Below, piece by piece: positions 25,801 to 33,256 of a stretch of 47,455 nucleotides of DNA. The stretch's first letter is position 1; every line of letters begins with the position of its first letter. A model generated the notes under the pieces. It did no database searches, was not told where the DNA came from, and worked only from the letters and a program-made list of their open reading frames with translations. Source of the DNA: Rubrivivax sp. Lineage in GTDB: Bacteria > Pseudomonadota > Gammaproteobacteria > Burkholderiales > Burkholderiaceae_C. The stretch is taken from positions 1-47,455 of the forward strand of contig JAEUPB010000046.1 of assembly GCA_016789955.1 (NCBI GenBank). The letters are read 5' to 3'. Position numbers and translations under genes: made by a program.

Positions 25801-26686
25801 GCTCGAAGCCGCGGCGCTCGGCGGCCTGGGCGACGCGGCCTACCTGCGCGGCCACATGCTCACCGCCGAGCGGCGCTTCTCGGCCTGCGTGGCGCTGGCG
25901 CGGCGCCACGGGCTCACGCGCGTGGAAGCGGCCAACCTGCCGATGGGCGCGTGGACCTGCTGGTTCGCCGGCCGCTGCGACGAAGCGCTCGCGGCGGTCG
26001 AACGCGGCATCGCCGGCGCGCGCGCCATCGGGCACCTGCGCGCCGAGGCCATCGCCCACCACATCGGGTGCCTGGCCCGGCAGGCGGCCGGCGATGCCGC
26101 ACGGGCGCGGCAGCATGCCGAGGCGGCACTCGATCTCGCGCGGCGGCTGCAATCGCCGCGCTTCGAGGCCGAGGCGCTGGCGTTCCTCGGCAGCCTCGAT
26201 GCCGATGACGGCGACCGCGCTTCCGCGCTCGCCCGGCTGCACGAGGCGCTGGCGCTCGCGCGCTCGAGCGGCATGGCCTACATGGGCCCGGTCTTCCTCG
26301 GCATGCTGGCGCGCGTCGCCGCGCACGATGAGGACGTGCGCGTGGCTTGCCTGACCGAGGCCGACCGGCTGCTCGACAGCAACGGACTCGCGCACAACCA
26401 CCTGCTGTTCCGCCGCGAGGCCATCGAGGCCTGCCGCGCGGTGGGCGACACCGCGGCGATGCGGCGGCACGCCGAGCAGCTGCAGGCCCGCACGCAAGGC
26501 GAGGCGCTGCCGTGGAGCAACTTCGTCGCCGACCGGGCGGTGGCCCTGGCCGGTGCGCAGGACAGCCTCGGCAGCGACGGCCTGCGGGGGCGGCTTCTCG
26601 CGCTGATCGACGCCGGCCGCGCGATCGGCCTGCTCGGCGACGTGGCGGCGCTGCAGGCCGAGCACGCGCGGCTCGGGGGCTCCTGA
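22850..26686 (+). CDS. Giant BTAD / dead-cyclase / ATPase / TPR regulator
   Basis: The product is about 1278 aa. Order: wHTH plus BTAD domain (residues 1-245; LQTFGGLQVHDAGG, ALRQFQLCRDVLARELGVRP), then a nucleotide-cyclase homology domain (about 268-430). The metal aspartates of that domain are replaced (VLLAAESAQ where ADIVGFT is usual; GGATLVCFGAPFGHGDDAERA keeps the frame), so it is probably inactive. Next is an AAA/STAND ATPase (Walker A GEPGIGKTRL near 480, LVLEDLHWAD near 607), then TPR-like repeats from about 790 to the end. This is an AfsR/SARP-like signal-integrating regulator. GTG 22850 fits the start of the domain better than 22787. Its target may be the divergent exported-protein gene. 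Confidence 0.85.
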   Translation: MARLRLQTFGGLQVHDAGGGPLVLAARKPAALFAYLALHPGKPQPRSKLGALLWSDSGDAAARASLRQALLVVRRATGLGDDELVAGPGETLAIAEGVVAADALELEAAIDDDAFDAQRVGSLVAAIDGEFLEGLATREAGYDDWLALRRAQLRERLVAAHQRLLDEHRLHGRADAAMASALRLLALDPLREDAHRLLMELYAGQHRWGAALRQFQLCRDVLARELGVRPQPQTVRVRDEVERLRAQAGAAPTNEPGAAHPGAEPRPGPGTELRAAVLLAAESAQAADEADPERAQAQAEAAARAVREGAAGFGGTVERRAGGATLVCFGAPFGHGDDAERAARCALRLVAQAPELRIGVATGPVLVEHAGRDGATSIAGGEVAGLAMRLMGLAGAGEVLLPGALWRRVQPVAEGAALAESALPPMLRKTGVHRLVGWRQAPVRRAARVGRRAELAQFGTLLDACLRDGTGSVLHLRGEPGIGKTRLADEFRQAAVARGCAVHAGTVLDFGSGVERDALRTLVLDLLGLGAAAIDDASVARGIAAAVANAWVRPEHEAALHLLVRRAPPPALRAIVDGMDPAGRLQAQRDALRHLVSGCAFRQPRLLVLEDLHWADADTLGHAAALAAVTASAPLLLVTTARDDGDPLDAAWRQAARPCALTILDIGPLRWVDASTLAAQLADAADPYTVGCVERAGGNPLFLEQLLQADRVAPSGLPATVQSVVQARLDRLAAPEREAVRVAAVLGQRYALAALDHLLGAEAAWDPRLARGLMRTDGREGVYDHALIRDGAYASLPRARRQELHARAARWYQGRDPVLRAEQLQAAEDPCAAAAWLEAARAEAAAHRHERAQAYAARGRGIAADAHTLFALACVEADALQDLGRSGEAHAAWQRALEAAGDDAARARAWLGIASALRLRDDLDGSTRALDAAAALAAAAGTDELRARIHGLRGNLLFPRGDLDGCRREHEAALELAQRAGCAELEAAALGGLGDAAYLRGHMLTAERRFSACVALARRHGLTRVEAANLPMGAWTCWFAGRCDEALAAVERGIAGARAIGHLRAEAIAHHIGCLARQAAGDAARARQHAEAALDLARRLQSPRFEAEALAFLGSLDADDGDRASALARLHEALALARSSGMAYMGPVFLGMLARVAAHDEDVRVACLTEADRLLDSNGLAHNHLLFRREAIEACRAVGDTAAMRRHAEQLQARTQGEALPWSNFVADRAVALAGAQDSLGSDGLRGRLLALIDAGRAIGLLGDVAALQAEHARLGGS

Positions 26687-26756
26687 GCGCGCCGGGCCTC
26701 GCCCGCGCTGTTCAAGGGGTGCACTCTGCGATAGCCTGCCGCGGGCCCGCTACGCC

Positions 26757-27158
26757 ATGCACCCCTTCGAGACCCGGACGCTGCCACCCGAACCGACGAT
26801 CACCGCCCCGGACGGGTCGGACGTGCGTGTGCTCGTGGCACTCCCCAGGGGCAGCATGGCGCACTTCCGGCTCGACCCGGGTCGCACCTCCGCCGCCGTC
26901 GAACATCGTTCGGTCGAGGAGCTCTGGTACGTCGTGGGTGGGCAGGCCGAGATGTGGCGCCGGCAAGGGGCCGTCGAGGAGATCGTGCTGCTGCAGGCGG
27001 GCACGTCGCTGAGCATTCCCGTGGGGACCCGGTTCCAGTTCAGGACCGTCGGCGCGGAGCCCTTCTGCGCCGTGGGCACGACCATGCCTCCGTGGCCGGG
27101 CCCGGACGAGGCCGTCCTCGTCGAGGGCCCGTGGCGGGCGTCGCCGGCCGCCCCCTGA
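26757..27158 (+). CDS. Cupin-domain protein
   Basis: A 133-aa single beta-barrel cupin. The first motif is recognisable in AVEHRSVEELWYVVGGQAEMW (His and Glu ligands) and the second in LQAGTSLSIPVGTRFQF. Its function cannot be read from the sequence; such proteins bind a metal and a small molecule or act as sugar or amine dioxygenases. It stands alone, downstream of the large regulator. Confidence 0.8.
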   Translation: MHPFETRTLPPEPTITAPDGSDVRVLVALPRGSMAHFRLDPGRTSAAVEHRSVEELWYVVGGQAEMWRRQGAVEEIVLLQAGTSLSIPVGTRFQFRTVGAEPFCAVGTTMPPWPGPDEAVLVEGPWRASPAAP

Positions 27159-27234
27159 GCATCGCCGACGTCGAATCGCGCCCGCCTCGATCGTCGTTCC
27201 TGCGAACGCACCATCCGCACGGAAGAGGAGAACC

Positions 27235-27450
27235 ATGGCGACGACGACACCCAAGGTCCAGGGGCCGGCCTCGTACTTCCCGTCCATCGAGAAGACCTAC
27301 GGTCAGCCCATCGATCACTGGATGAGCGTGCTCGCGGCCGCCGGGCCGCTGAAGCACATGGAGCTGGTCTCGCTGCTCAAGACCGAGCACGCGATGGGCC
27401 ACGGACACGCCAACGCGCTCGTCGCCTGGCACATGGCCAAGAATCGGTAA
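27235..27450 (+). CDS. DUF4287 protein
   Basis: A 71-aa product with the DUF4287 pattern: YFPSIEKTYGQPIDHWM, then LVSLLKTEHAMGHGHANALVAWH. A strong AGAGGAG ribosome site precedes the ATG. The biochemical role is unknown. It is followed at 31 bp by the acetyltransferase gene. Confidence 0.85.
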   Translation: MATTTPKVQGPASYFPSIEKTYGQPIDHWMSVLAAAGPLKHMELVSLLKTEHAMGHGHANALVAWHMAKNR

Positions 27451-27481
27451 CCTGGACAGCCGCCCCAACGCCCGCACGAAC

Positions 27482-28024
27482 GTGCTCCCGATCGACACCC
27501 CCGCGCTCCGGCTCCGCCACATCGTCGTCGACGAATCGGTCCGCATGATGGAGCTCAACGGCGAACCGTCCACCCGGCGCTGGCTTCCATCGCATGTCTA
27601 CGCGAACGCGGACGAGGCCGCCGATCGTCTGCAGTACCTGATCGCCTGCTACGCGTCACCCGGCGATCCGCGACTGGGCCCCTACGTGCTGGCGGTGGAC
27701 CACCTCGCCAGCGGCCGGCTGCTCGGCCACGTCGGCTTCAGTCCGTTCGACGACGACGTGGAGACGTCCTACGCCATCGCGGAAGATTCCCGCGGACGCG
27801 GGTATGGCTCCGAAGCGCTGCGCCATGCCTGCCGATGGGCGGCCGAGCGCTTCGGCCTGCCGCGCATCCTGGCCCTCACCGAATCCGCGAACGAGCCTTC
27901 ACGCCGCACGCTGGATCGCGCCGGATTCGTGCATGACGGAGACACGGTCATGCGCTTCCAGGGCAGCCAGCAGTCAGTCAGCCGTTATGTGTGGCGGCCC
28001 GCGCCAGGAGGAACCGGATTGTGA
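27482..28024 (+). CDS. GNAT-family N-acetyltransferase
   Basis: A 180-aa RimJ/RimL-like acetyltransferase. The acetyl-CoA loop reads EDSRGRGYGSEALR, followed by ESANEPSRRTLDRAGFVHDG. It starts with GTG and overlaps the next gene (GTGA at 28021). The acceptor is unknown; the coupled LysE-type exporter suggests an amino acid or amine. Confidence 0.88.
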   Translation: MLPIDTPALRLRHIVVDESVRMMELNGEPSTRRWLPSHVYANADEAADRLQYLIACYASPGDPRLGPYVLAVDHLASGRLLGHVGFSPFDDDVETSYAIAEDSRGRGYGSEALRHACRWAAERFGLPRILALTESANEPSRRTLDRAGFVHDGDTVMRFQGSQQSVSRYVWRPAPGGTGL

Positions 28025-28647
28025 TCGAGGTCAGCTGGCTGCTCTTCGTGGCGGCGTCGCTGGTGCTGATCGTCACGCCGGGCCAGGACATGATCCTGGT
28101 CATGTCGCGGTCCATCACCCAGGGCTCGGTGGCGGGTGTGGTCACCGCTGCAGGCGTCAGCGTCGGACTGGTCGGCCACACCCTCCTTGCGACGCTCGGC
28201 CTCGGGGCGCTGCTCCAGGCGTCGGAAACGCTCTTCCTCGTCCTCAAGCTGGTCGGGGCCGCGTACCTGGTCTTCCTCGGTGTGCAGTTGCTGCGCGCCG
28301 GGGGCCGCGAGCTGGCCCTGTCCAACGCCGCGCCCGTGTCGCTGACGCGGCTGTTCCTCAGCGGCGCGGCCTCGAACATCTCCAACCCCAAGATCGCGGT
28401 CTTCTACTTCGCGTTCATGCCCCAGTTCGTGCAGCCGGGCGCATCGCATCCCACCCGAGCCATCTTCGCGCTCGGACTGGTCTTCGCGGGGCTGACCTTC
28501 CTGGTCAAGGGTCCGGTCGGCCTCGGCGCCGGGGCACTGTCCGGCTGGCTGCGCGCGCGCCCGAGGGTGCTGTCCGGCCTCTATCGATTCAGTGGCGTGG
28601 TGCTGCTCGGCCTGGGGATCCGGCTCGCGTTCGAGCGCAGGCCGTAG
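28021..28647 (+). CDS. LysE/RhtB-family exporter
   Basis: A 208-aa inner-membrane protein with about six helices and family landmarks: IVTPGQDMILVMSRSITQG, LKLVGAAYLVFLGVQLLR, LSGAASNISNPKIAVFYFAFMPQF. It exports amino acids or related metabolites. The GTG start overlaps the acetyltransferase stop. Confidence 0.92.
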   Translation: MIEVSWLLFVAASLVLIVTPGQDMILVMSRSITQGSVAGVVTAAGVSVGLVGHTLLATLGLGALLQASETLFLVLKLVGAAYLVFLGVQLLRAGGRELALSNAAPVSLTRLFLSGAASNISNPKIAVFYFAFMPQFVQPGASHPTRAIFALGLVFAGLTFLVKGPVGLGAGALSGWLRARPRVLSGLYRFSGVVLLGLGIRLAFERRP

Positions 28648-28656
28648 CACAGTGCC

Positions 28657-29007
28657 ATGAGCGAACACCGGATCTACTCGACGCCGTTCGCCGCGGTGTA
28701 CCCGCTGTACGTGCAGAAGGCCGAGCGCAAGGGCAGGACCCGGGAAGAGGTCGACGAGGTGATCGGCTGGCTGACGGGCTACGACGCCGCGGCGCTGCGG
28801 CGGCAGATCGACGCGCGCGTGGACTTCCGCGCCTTCTTCGAGGCCGCGCCGGCGCCCCATCCCAACGCCGACCTGATCAAGGGCGTCGTCTGCGGCGTCA
28901 GGGTCGAGGACGTGGAGCATCCCTTGATGAAGCGGATCCGGCAGCTGGACAAGCTGGTGGACGAGCTGGCCAAGGGCAAGGCGATGGGCAAGATCCTCCG
29001 GGGCTAG
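28657..29007 (+). CDS. DUF2200 protein
   Basis: A 116-aa product that matches DUF2200 along its length ([54 protein letters not shown]). Function unknown. It may be cotranscribed with the exporter. It converges with the DUF2798 gene, and the two stop codons overlap at 29004-29007. Confidence 0.88.
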   Translation: MSEHRIYSTPFAAVYPLYVQKAERKGRTREEVDEVIGWLTGYDAAALRRQIDARVDFRAFFEAAPAPHPNADLIKGVVCGVRVEDVEHPLMKRIRQLDKLVDELAKGKAMGKILRG

Positions 29008-29231
29008 GCATCGTCCACCAGCCGCGCCACGATGCGCCGCGTCAGCGGCGCCACCACCAGCACCACCGGGAACGCCACCGCCCACGCGGCCAGCCACGAC
29101 GACATCCACAGGCCGAGGTAGTCCGCGCCCAGGCCCGAGGCGCGCGCGGTGGCGATGCCGGAGACCAGCAGCGACATCAGCCCCGAGAGGATGGCGCCGA
29201 AGAGCAGCGGCGCATGGCGGGCCGGAATCAC
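29004..29231 (-). CDS. DUF2798 small membrane protein
   Basis: A 75-aa product with two membrane helices ([19 protein letters not shown] and [20 protein letters not shown]), the second followed by the conserved LTRRIV. The GTG at 29231 overlaps the flavoprotein stop as GTGA. It is the last gene of the MerR-controlled set. Function unknown. Confidence 0.85.
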   Translation of the reverse strand: MIPARHAPLLFGAILSGLMSLLVSGIATARASGLGADYLGLWMSSWLAAWAVAFPVVLVVAPLTRRIVARLVDDA

Positions 29232-29857
29232 GATGCGGCCTCCGCGACCGGCGCGGCCGACTCGGAGCCGAGCCTGTCGATCTCGACGCGCTCGGGCCCG
29301 TGCCAGCGCTGCAGGCTCTGCGCCACGTGCCGGCCGAACAGGCGCGCGGTCTTCAAGTCGCCGGGCACGAAGGCATCGGGCGCCGAGGCGTGGCCGGCCT
29401 GCGCCATCAGCCCCGACCACGAGCCCAGCCGGTTGGCCGCCTCGTCGTACGGCACGCCGCGGTGCTGCTCGGGCAGGATCGGGTTGCCCACCCACACCAG
29501 GCCATGCTGCATCGCGAACACGAACATCGAGAGCAGCGTCGACTGCTTGTCGCCCGCGGGCAGCGAGGACACCGTGAAGCCGGCCGCCAGCCGCCCGCGC
29601 AGCCGCTGCCCGGCCCACAGGCCGCCGGTGGCATCCATGAACGACTTGAACGGCCCGGAGACGCCGCCGAGGTAGGTGGGCGAACCGAGGATGTAGGCGT
29701 CGTGGTCGAGCAGCGCCTCGGGCGTGCGGCGCAGGTCCTCGGCGCGGACCAGTTCGGCCTCGATGCCCTCGACCTCGCGCGCGCCCTGCTGCACCTGGCG
29801 CGCGATGAACTCGGTGTGCCCGTGGGCGCTGTGGAAGATGATCGCGATCTTCTTCAT
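29228..29857 (-). CDS. WrbA-like NAD(P)H:quinone oxidoreductase / flavodoxin-fold protein
   Basis: A 209-aa FMN-binding protein with the phosphate loop IIFHSAHGHTEFIA at residues 6-19, GSPTYLGGVSGPFKSFMDATGG, and VSSLPAGDKQSTLLSM in place of the usual GSQHGGQETT-type loop. It probably carries out two-electron reduction of quinones or electrophiles. It lies between the DUF2938 and DUF2798 genes and under the MerR-type promoter at 30443-30473, which suggests a stress or electrophile response. Confidence 0.87.
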   Translation of the reverse strand: MKKIAIIFHSAHGHTEFIARQVQQGAREVEGIEAELVRAEDLRRTPEALLDHDAYILGSPTYLGGVSGPFKSFMDATGGLWAGQRLRGRLAAGFTVSSLPAGDKQSTLLSMFVFAMQHGLVWVGNPILPEQHRGVPYDEAANRLGSWSGLMAQAGHASAPDAFVPGDLKTARLFGRHVAQSLQRWHGPERVEIDRLGSESAAPVAEAAS

Positions 29858-29902
29858 GTCGTCTGCTTTCGATGGGTGTCGTGTCGCGGGGCGCAGCGGC
29901 GC

Positions 29903-30397
29903 TCAGCGGATGGTGCGGCCGAGCACTTCGGCCGCGAGGTACAGGCCGATGCCGAACACGGCGTGGTTGGCCAAGCTGCGCAGGCTGTTCTTCAGCGGCG
30001 TGGCGGTCTTCGACGAGAGCAGGCCCGCCCCCATCGCCGGCTGCATCACCAGCAGCGGCATCGCCACGGTGGCCACGCCGAAGGCCAGCGCCGGCGCCAG
30101 TGCCGGCTCGCGCAGCCAGGCCGCGCCCCGCAGTGCCACCAGCAGCGCCGCGAACGCGATGCCCACCGCGTAGTGGATGAGCCAGCCGAGCGCCCCCTCG
30201 CGCGGGATCGGATCGGCGCGCTGGATCGATGCGTGCGACCAGCGGCCGCGCGCGATATGGCCGACCCAGCGGCCGACGAGCGCTAGGTTGCCGGCCGGCA
30301 CGCCCAGCCGGCCGAGCAGCAGTGTCCACGCGTCCATCACGGCGGTGGCGCCGACGCCGACGAGCAGCACGGCAGCGAGATCATGGGTCGAGGACAT
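29903..30397 (-). CDS. DUF2938 membrane protein
   Basis: A 164-aa product with about four membrane helices and the DUF2938 pattern (VGVGATAVMDAWTLLLGRLG, GWLIHYAVGIAFA, MPLLVMQPAMGAGLLSSKT). It is the first gene after the MerR-type promoter. Function unknown; the family is often found beside flavodoxin-like oxidoreductases. Confidence 0.87.
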   Translation of the reverse strand: MSSTHDLAAVLLVGVGATAVMDAWTLLLGRLGVPAGNLALVGRWVGHIARGRWSHASIQRADPIPREGALGWLIHYAVGIAFAALLVALRGAAWLREPALAPALAFGVATVAMPLLVMQPAMGAGLLSSKTATPLKNSLRSLANHAVFGIGLYLAAEVLGRTIR

Positions 30398-30442
30398 GGC
30401 GGGGACTCCTGGATGCGGTTGACGGGGGTGTCGATGGACCGC

Positions 30443-30473
30443 ACGATAGAAGTTGAACTCGAGTTCAAGTCAA
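30443..30473 (-). promoter_or_regulatory. MerR-type promoter with 19-bp spacer
   Basis: On the minus strand a -35 TTGACT (30468-30473) and a -10 TATCGT (30443-30448) are separated by exactly 19 bp. The spacer region holds the 16-bp perfect palindrome TTGAACTCGAGTTCAA (30453-30468). The over-long spacer with a central dyad is the hallmark of MerR-activated promoters. It drives the DUF2938 set, and the regulator gene starts divergently at 30481. Confidence 0.82.
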
Positions 30474-30480
30474 GACCGCG

Positions 30481-30909
30481 ATGGACATATCCGAGGTGGC
30501 GAAAAGGTCGGGCGTGGCAGCCTCCGCGCTGCGCTACTACGAGCGCAAGGGATTGATCCGGCCGCTGCAGCGCGACGGCGGCCGGCGCCACTATGCCCCG
30601 GCGGTGCTCGACCAGCTCGCGCTGATCGCGCTCGGCCAGGCGGCCGGGTTCTCGCTCGACGAGATCCAGGCCATGTTCACGCCCGGCGGCCCGCCGCGCA
30701 TCGAACGACCGGTGCTGGCCGCGAAGGCCGACGAGATCGACCGCACCATCGCCGGGCTGAAGGCCATCAGCGCGGGTCTGCGGCACGCGGCGGTGTGCCC
30801 GGCACCCAGCCACGCGGAGTGCCCGTCGTTCCAGCGGCTGCTGAAGGCGGCGGCGAGAGGCGTGCTAGGCCGCCGCGCGACGCGCCCGGCGGCTGAACGC
30901 GAGCGATAG
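30481..30909 (+). CDS. MerR-family regulator
   Basis: The 142-aa product has the MerR HTH (DISEVAKRSGVAASALRYYERKGLI, residues 2-26), a wing (RRHYAPAVLDQLALI), a coiled-coil helix and a C-terminal effector tail with CPAPSHAEC (two cysteines, residues about 107-115). The cysteine pair could sense metal or redox state. It is divergent from the DUF2938/flavoprotein/DUF2798 operon and almost certainly acts on the 19-bp-spacer promoter between them. Confidence 0.92.
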   Translation: MDISEVAKRSGVAASALRYYERKGLIRPLQRDGGRRHYAPAVLDQLALIALGQAAGFSLDEIQAMFTPGGPPRIERPVLAAKADEIDRTIAGLKAISAGLRHAAVCPAPSHAECPSFQRLLKAAARGVLGRRATRPAAERER

Positions 30910-30913
30910 CGCG

Positions 30914-31312
30914 TCACTCCTGCGGCTTGGCGCGCAGCGCCTTGACCTGCGCGCGCACGGCCTTGCCCTCCAGGCGCCGCAGCCGCGAGCCGTGGGTCGG
31001 GCGCGTCGGGCGGCGAGGCAGCGGCAGTTCCGACGCCCGCGCCACAACCTCCCGCAACCGGTCCAAGGCCGAGGCCTTGTTCTCCTCCAGGCTGCGCGAG
31101 CCCTGCGCCTTGATCACCAGCACGCCGTCCTTGCTCAGGCGCCGGTCGGCCGCCGCGAGGAGGCGGTCCTTCACGTGCACGGGCAGCGACGAGCGCGCCA
31201 CATCGAAGCGCAGTTGCACGGCGTTGGAGACCTTGTTGACGTTCTGCCCGCCCGGCCCCTGCGCCCGCACGGCGACGAACTCGACCTCGTCCTCCCAGCT
31301 CGGCGGCTGCAT
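30914..31312 (-). CDS. arfB: Alternative ribosome-rescue factor ArfB (YaeJ)
   Basis: A 132-aa release-factor-like protein with the GGQ catalytic motif (residues 21-23 in QGPGGQNVNKVSNAV) and a Lys/Arg-rich C-terminal tail that would enter the empty mRNA channel. It hydrolyses peptidyl-tRNA on stalled ribosomes. The ATG at 31312 is set by homology; the longer open frame upstream belongs to the MAPEG region read in another frame. Confidence 0.93.
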   Translation of the reverse strand: MQPPSWEDEVEFVAVRAQGPGGQNVNKVSNAVQLRFDVARSSLPVHVKDRLLAAADRRLSKDGVLVIKAQGSRSLEENKASALDRLREVVARASELPLPRRPTRPTHGSRLRRLEGKAVRAQVKALRAKPQE

Positions 31313-31365
31313 GCAGTGGCCTGCCGCGGGGTCGTGGGCGTTGGAGCGGTGGCGCGCTGGCCGCT

Positions 31366-31761
31366 TCAGCCGACGAAGAACAGAGCCACGCTGGCCCCTA
31401 TGCCGACCGTCCAGCACAGCGAGCGCAGCGTGGCGCGGTCGGCCACGTAGGAGGCGATGTAGCCGAGCCTTGCAGCGATGAACACCAGCGCGAGGAGGTC
31501 GATGCGTGCCTGCAGCGCGGGTGCCAGCCGTTCGGCGATCAGCACGCCGGCGATGAACAGCGGCAGCGCCTCGAAGCTGTTGTGCTGCGCCGCGTTGGCC
31601 CGTGCCTGCCAGCCCTGCAGCCCCGCCAGCCACTGCCGCGGGTTGTGGTTGTCGAAGCCGCCCAGCCGGCGCGGCGTGCCGAAGCCCTTGGACTTGGCCA
31701 GACCGGCGCAGACGATGGGCAGGAAGCAGGCGACGAGGATGGCGGCGTGCGCGACAGTCAA
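31366..31761 (-). CDS. MAPEG-family membrane protein
   Basis: A 131-aa product with about four helices and the MAPEG core NHNPRQWLAGLQGWQARANA followed by NSFEALPLFIAGVLIAE. Bacterial members are glutathione-linked or of unknown role. It lies upstream of arfB on the same strand with a 53-bp gap. Confidence 0.9.
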   Translation of the reverse strand: MTVAHAAILVACFLPIVCAGLAKSKGFGTPRRLGGFDNHNPRQWLAGLQGWQARANAAQHNSFEALPLFIAGVLIAERLAPALQARIDLLALVFIAARLGYIASYVADRATLRSLCWTVGIGASVALFFVG

Positions 31762-31846
31762 GGCGGGTCCCCCGGTACGCCGGCGGCACCACGCTGCCGA
31801 CGTGCGGGATGTTAGGCCGCGCGCCGGGCGCCCCGTGCGGGAACGC

Positions 31847-32476
31847 TCAGCCGGCGGCCCGCGCCGCCGACACCGTGGCGCCCACGCCTTGCCAGCGGCG
31901 CACCAGCCCGCTGTCGATGTCGAACAGGTCCAGCACGCGGCCCACGCTGTGGTCGACGAGGTCCTGCACCGTCTGCGGCTGCGTGTAGAAGGCGGGCATC
32001 GGCGGCACCAGCAGCGCGCCCATCTCGGCCGCCGCGGTGAGCAGCCGGCAGTGGCCCAGGTGCAGCGGCGATTCGCGCGGCATCAGCACGAGGCGGCGGC
32101 GCTCCTTCAGCACCACGTCGGCGGCGCGCGTGAGCAGGTTGTCCGACAGCGAGTTGACGATCGCCGACAGCGTGCGCATCGAGCACGGCGCCACCACCAT
32201 GCCGGCGGTGCGGAACGAGCCGCTCGCGATGCTGGCGCCGATGTCGCGCTCGTCGTGCACGTGGTGCGCCAGCGCGTTCACCTCGGCCACGCTGCGGCCA
32301 GTCTCCAGCGCCAGCGTGAGCTTGCCGGCGGCGGAGATCACGAGGTGCGTCTCCACGCCGGGCGCCTCGCGCAGCGCCTCGAGCAGCCGGATGCCGTAGA
32401 TGGAGCCGCTGGCGCCCGAAATGCCGATGACGATGCGTCGAGGTTCGGAAACCGGCGGCGCGGGAGTGGCGTCCAT
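31847..32476 (-). CDS. ubiX: UbiX-like flavin prenyltransferase
   Basis: A 209-aa flavoprotein with IGISGASGSIYGIRLLEAL (residues about 17-35), VVAPCSMRTLSAI, and LTRAADVVLKERRRLVLMPRESPL near residue 120-143. Together these define the UbiX/Pad1 family, which makes prenylated FMN for UbiD-type decarboxylases. No ubiD is in the window. It lies 14 bp after an isochorismatase-like gene on the same strand. It may be the housekeeping ubiquinone enzyme or a catabolic copy. Confidence 0.9.
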   Translation of the reverse strand: MDATPAPPVSEPRRIVIGISGASGSIYGIRLLEALREAPGVETHLVISAAGKLTLALETGRSVAEVNALAHHVHDERDIGASIASGSFRTAGMVVAPCSMRTLSAIVNSLSDNLLTRAADVVLKERRRLVLMPRESPLHLGHCRLLTAAAEMGALLVPPMPAFYTQPQTVQDLVDHSVGRVLDLFDIDSGLVRRWQGVGATVSAARAAG

Positions 32477-32490
32477 GGGGGTGCTTCCGG

Positions 32491-33180
32491 TCAGCCGCGC
32501 GGCAGCCGCGCCAGCTCGGCCAGCGCGCGCTCCAGGCCGATGACTTCGGCGTACTTGGCCTGCAGGTCGAACAGGTTGGCCTCGTGCGGGCGCGGGTCGC
32601 GGTCGCCGCAGGCCTCGCGCACCACGAACGGCGCGTAGCCGTGCTGAAGCGCGTCCAGCGCGGTGGCGCGCACGCAGCCCGAGGTGGAGAAGCCGGTGAT
32701 CAGCACGGTGTCCACGCGGCAGGCCGCCAGCGTGCTCGACAGCGAGGTGCCGAAGAACGCCGACGCGTACTGCTTGGTCACCACCGTCTCGCCGGGCAGC
32801 GGCCCGACCCCCTCGACGAACGCGCCCAGCGGCGAGCCCGGCAGGAAGCTCCGCAACGCGGGCACCTTGCGGAAGAACAAGCCACCGTCGCGGCCGGCGC
32901 TGTCGTAGGCCACGGTGGTGTGGATCACCGGCACTCCGGCGGCGCGGGCCGCCGCGACGAGTGTCCGGTTGGCGGGCACGGCGTCGACGAAGCCTTGCGC
33001 GTAGAGCCCGCTGCCGGGCTGCGTGTAGGCCTGCACCAGGTCCACCACCAGCACCGCGGGGTTCCGCCCGAAGGGCAGCGTGGCGCCGAAGCCGGCGCCC
33101 TGGTAGTCGGCATGCAGGTCGGGGCGGGCAGGGTCGGTCACGGGCAGGACGTCGGGTTGCGCAGGAGCGGAGGATGCCAC
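32491..33180 (-). CDS. Isochorismatase-family cysteine hydrolase
   Basis: The 229-aa product has the catalytic triad D47 (VVDLVQAYT), K136 (VVTKQYASAFFG) and C169 (FSTSGCVRATALDAL). The C-terminal pattern is that of N-carbamoylsarcosine amidase and maleamate/N-formylmaleamate amidohydrolase relatives, so amide hydrolysis is more likely than isochorismate cleavage. The GTG at 33180 is a weak start choice; a later in-frame GTG at residue 14 would also work. It is divergent from the lyase/CoA-transferase/LeuCD operon. Confidence 0.87.
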   Translation of the reverse strand: MASSAPAQPDVLPVTDPARPDLHADYQGAGFGATLPFGRNPAVLVVDLVQAYTQPGSGLYAQGFVDAVPANRTLVAAARAAGVPVIHTTVAYDSAGRDGGLFFRKVPALRSFLPGSPLGAFVEGVGPLPGETVVTKQYASAFFGTSLSSTLAACRVDTVLITGFSTSGCVRATALDALQHGYAPFVVREACGDRDPRPHEANLFDLQAKYAEVIGLERALAELARLPRG

Positions 33181-33256
33181 GGTGGCGCACGCACCCGGCC
33201 CGGCGCAAGCGCGGCCCAGTCCACATCCACCACGCGGCAGCCGGCATGATGCGGGG

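Noticed and set aside
22784-26665. 1293-aa open frame opposite the large regulator
   Set aside because: Composition is His/Arg/Ala/Gly-rich without domains. The plus strand carries recognisable BTAD, ATPase and TPR motifs.
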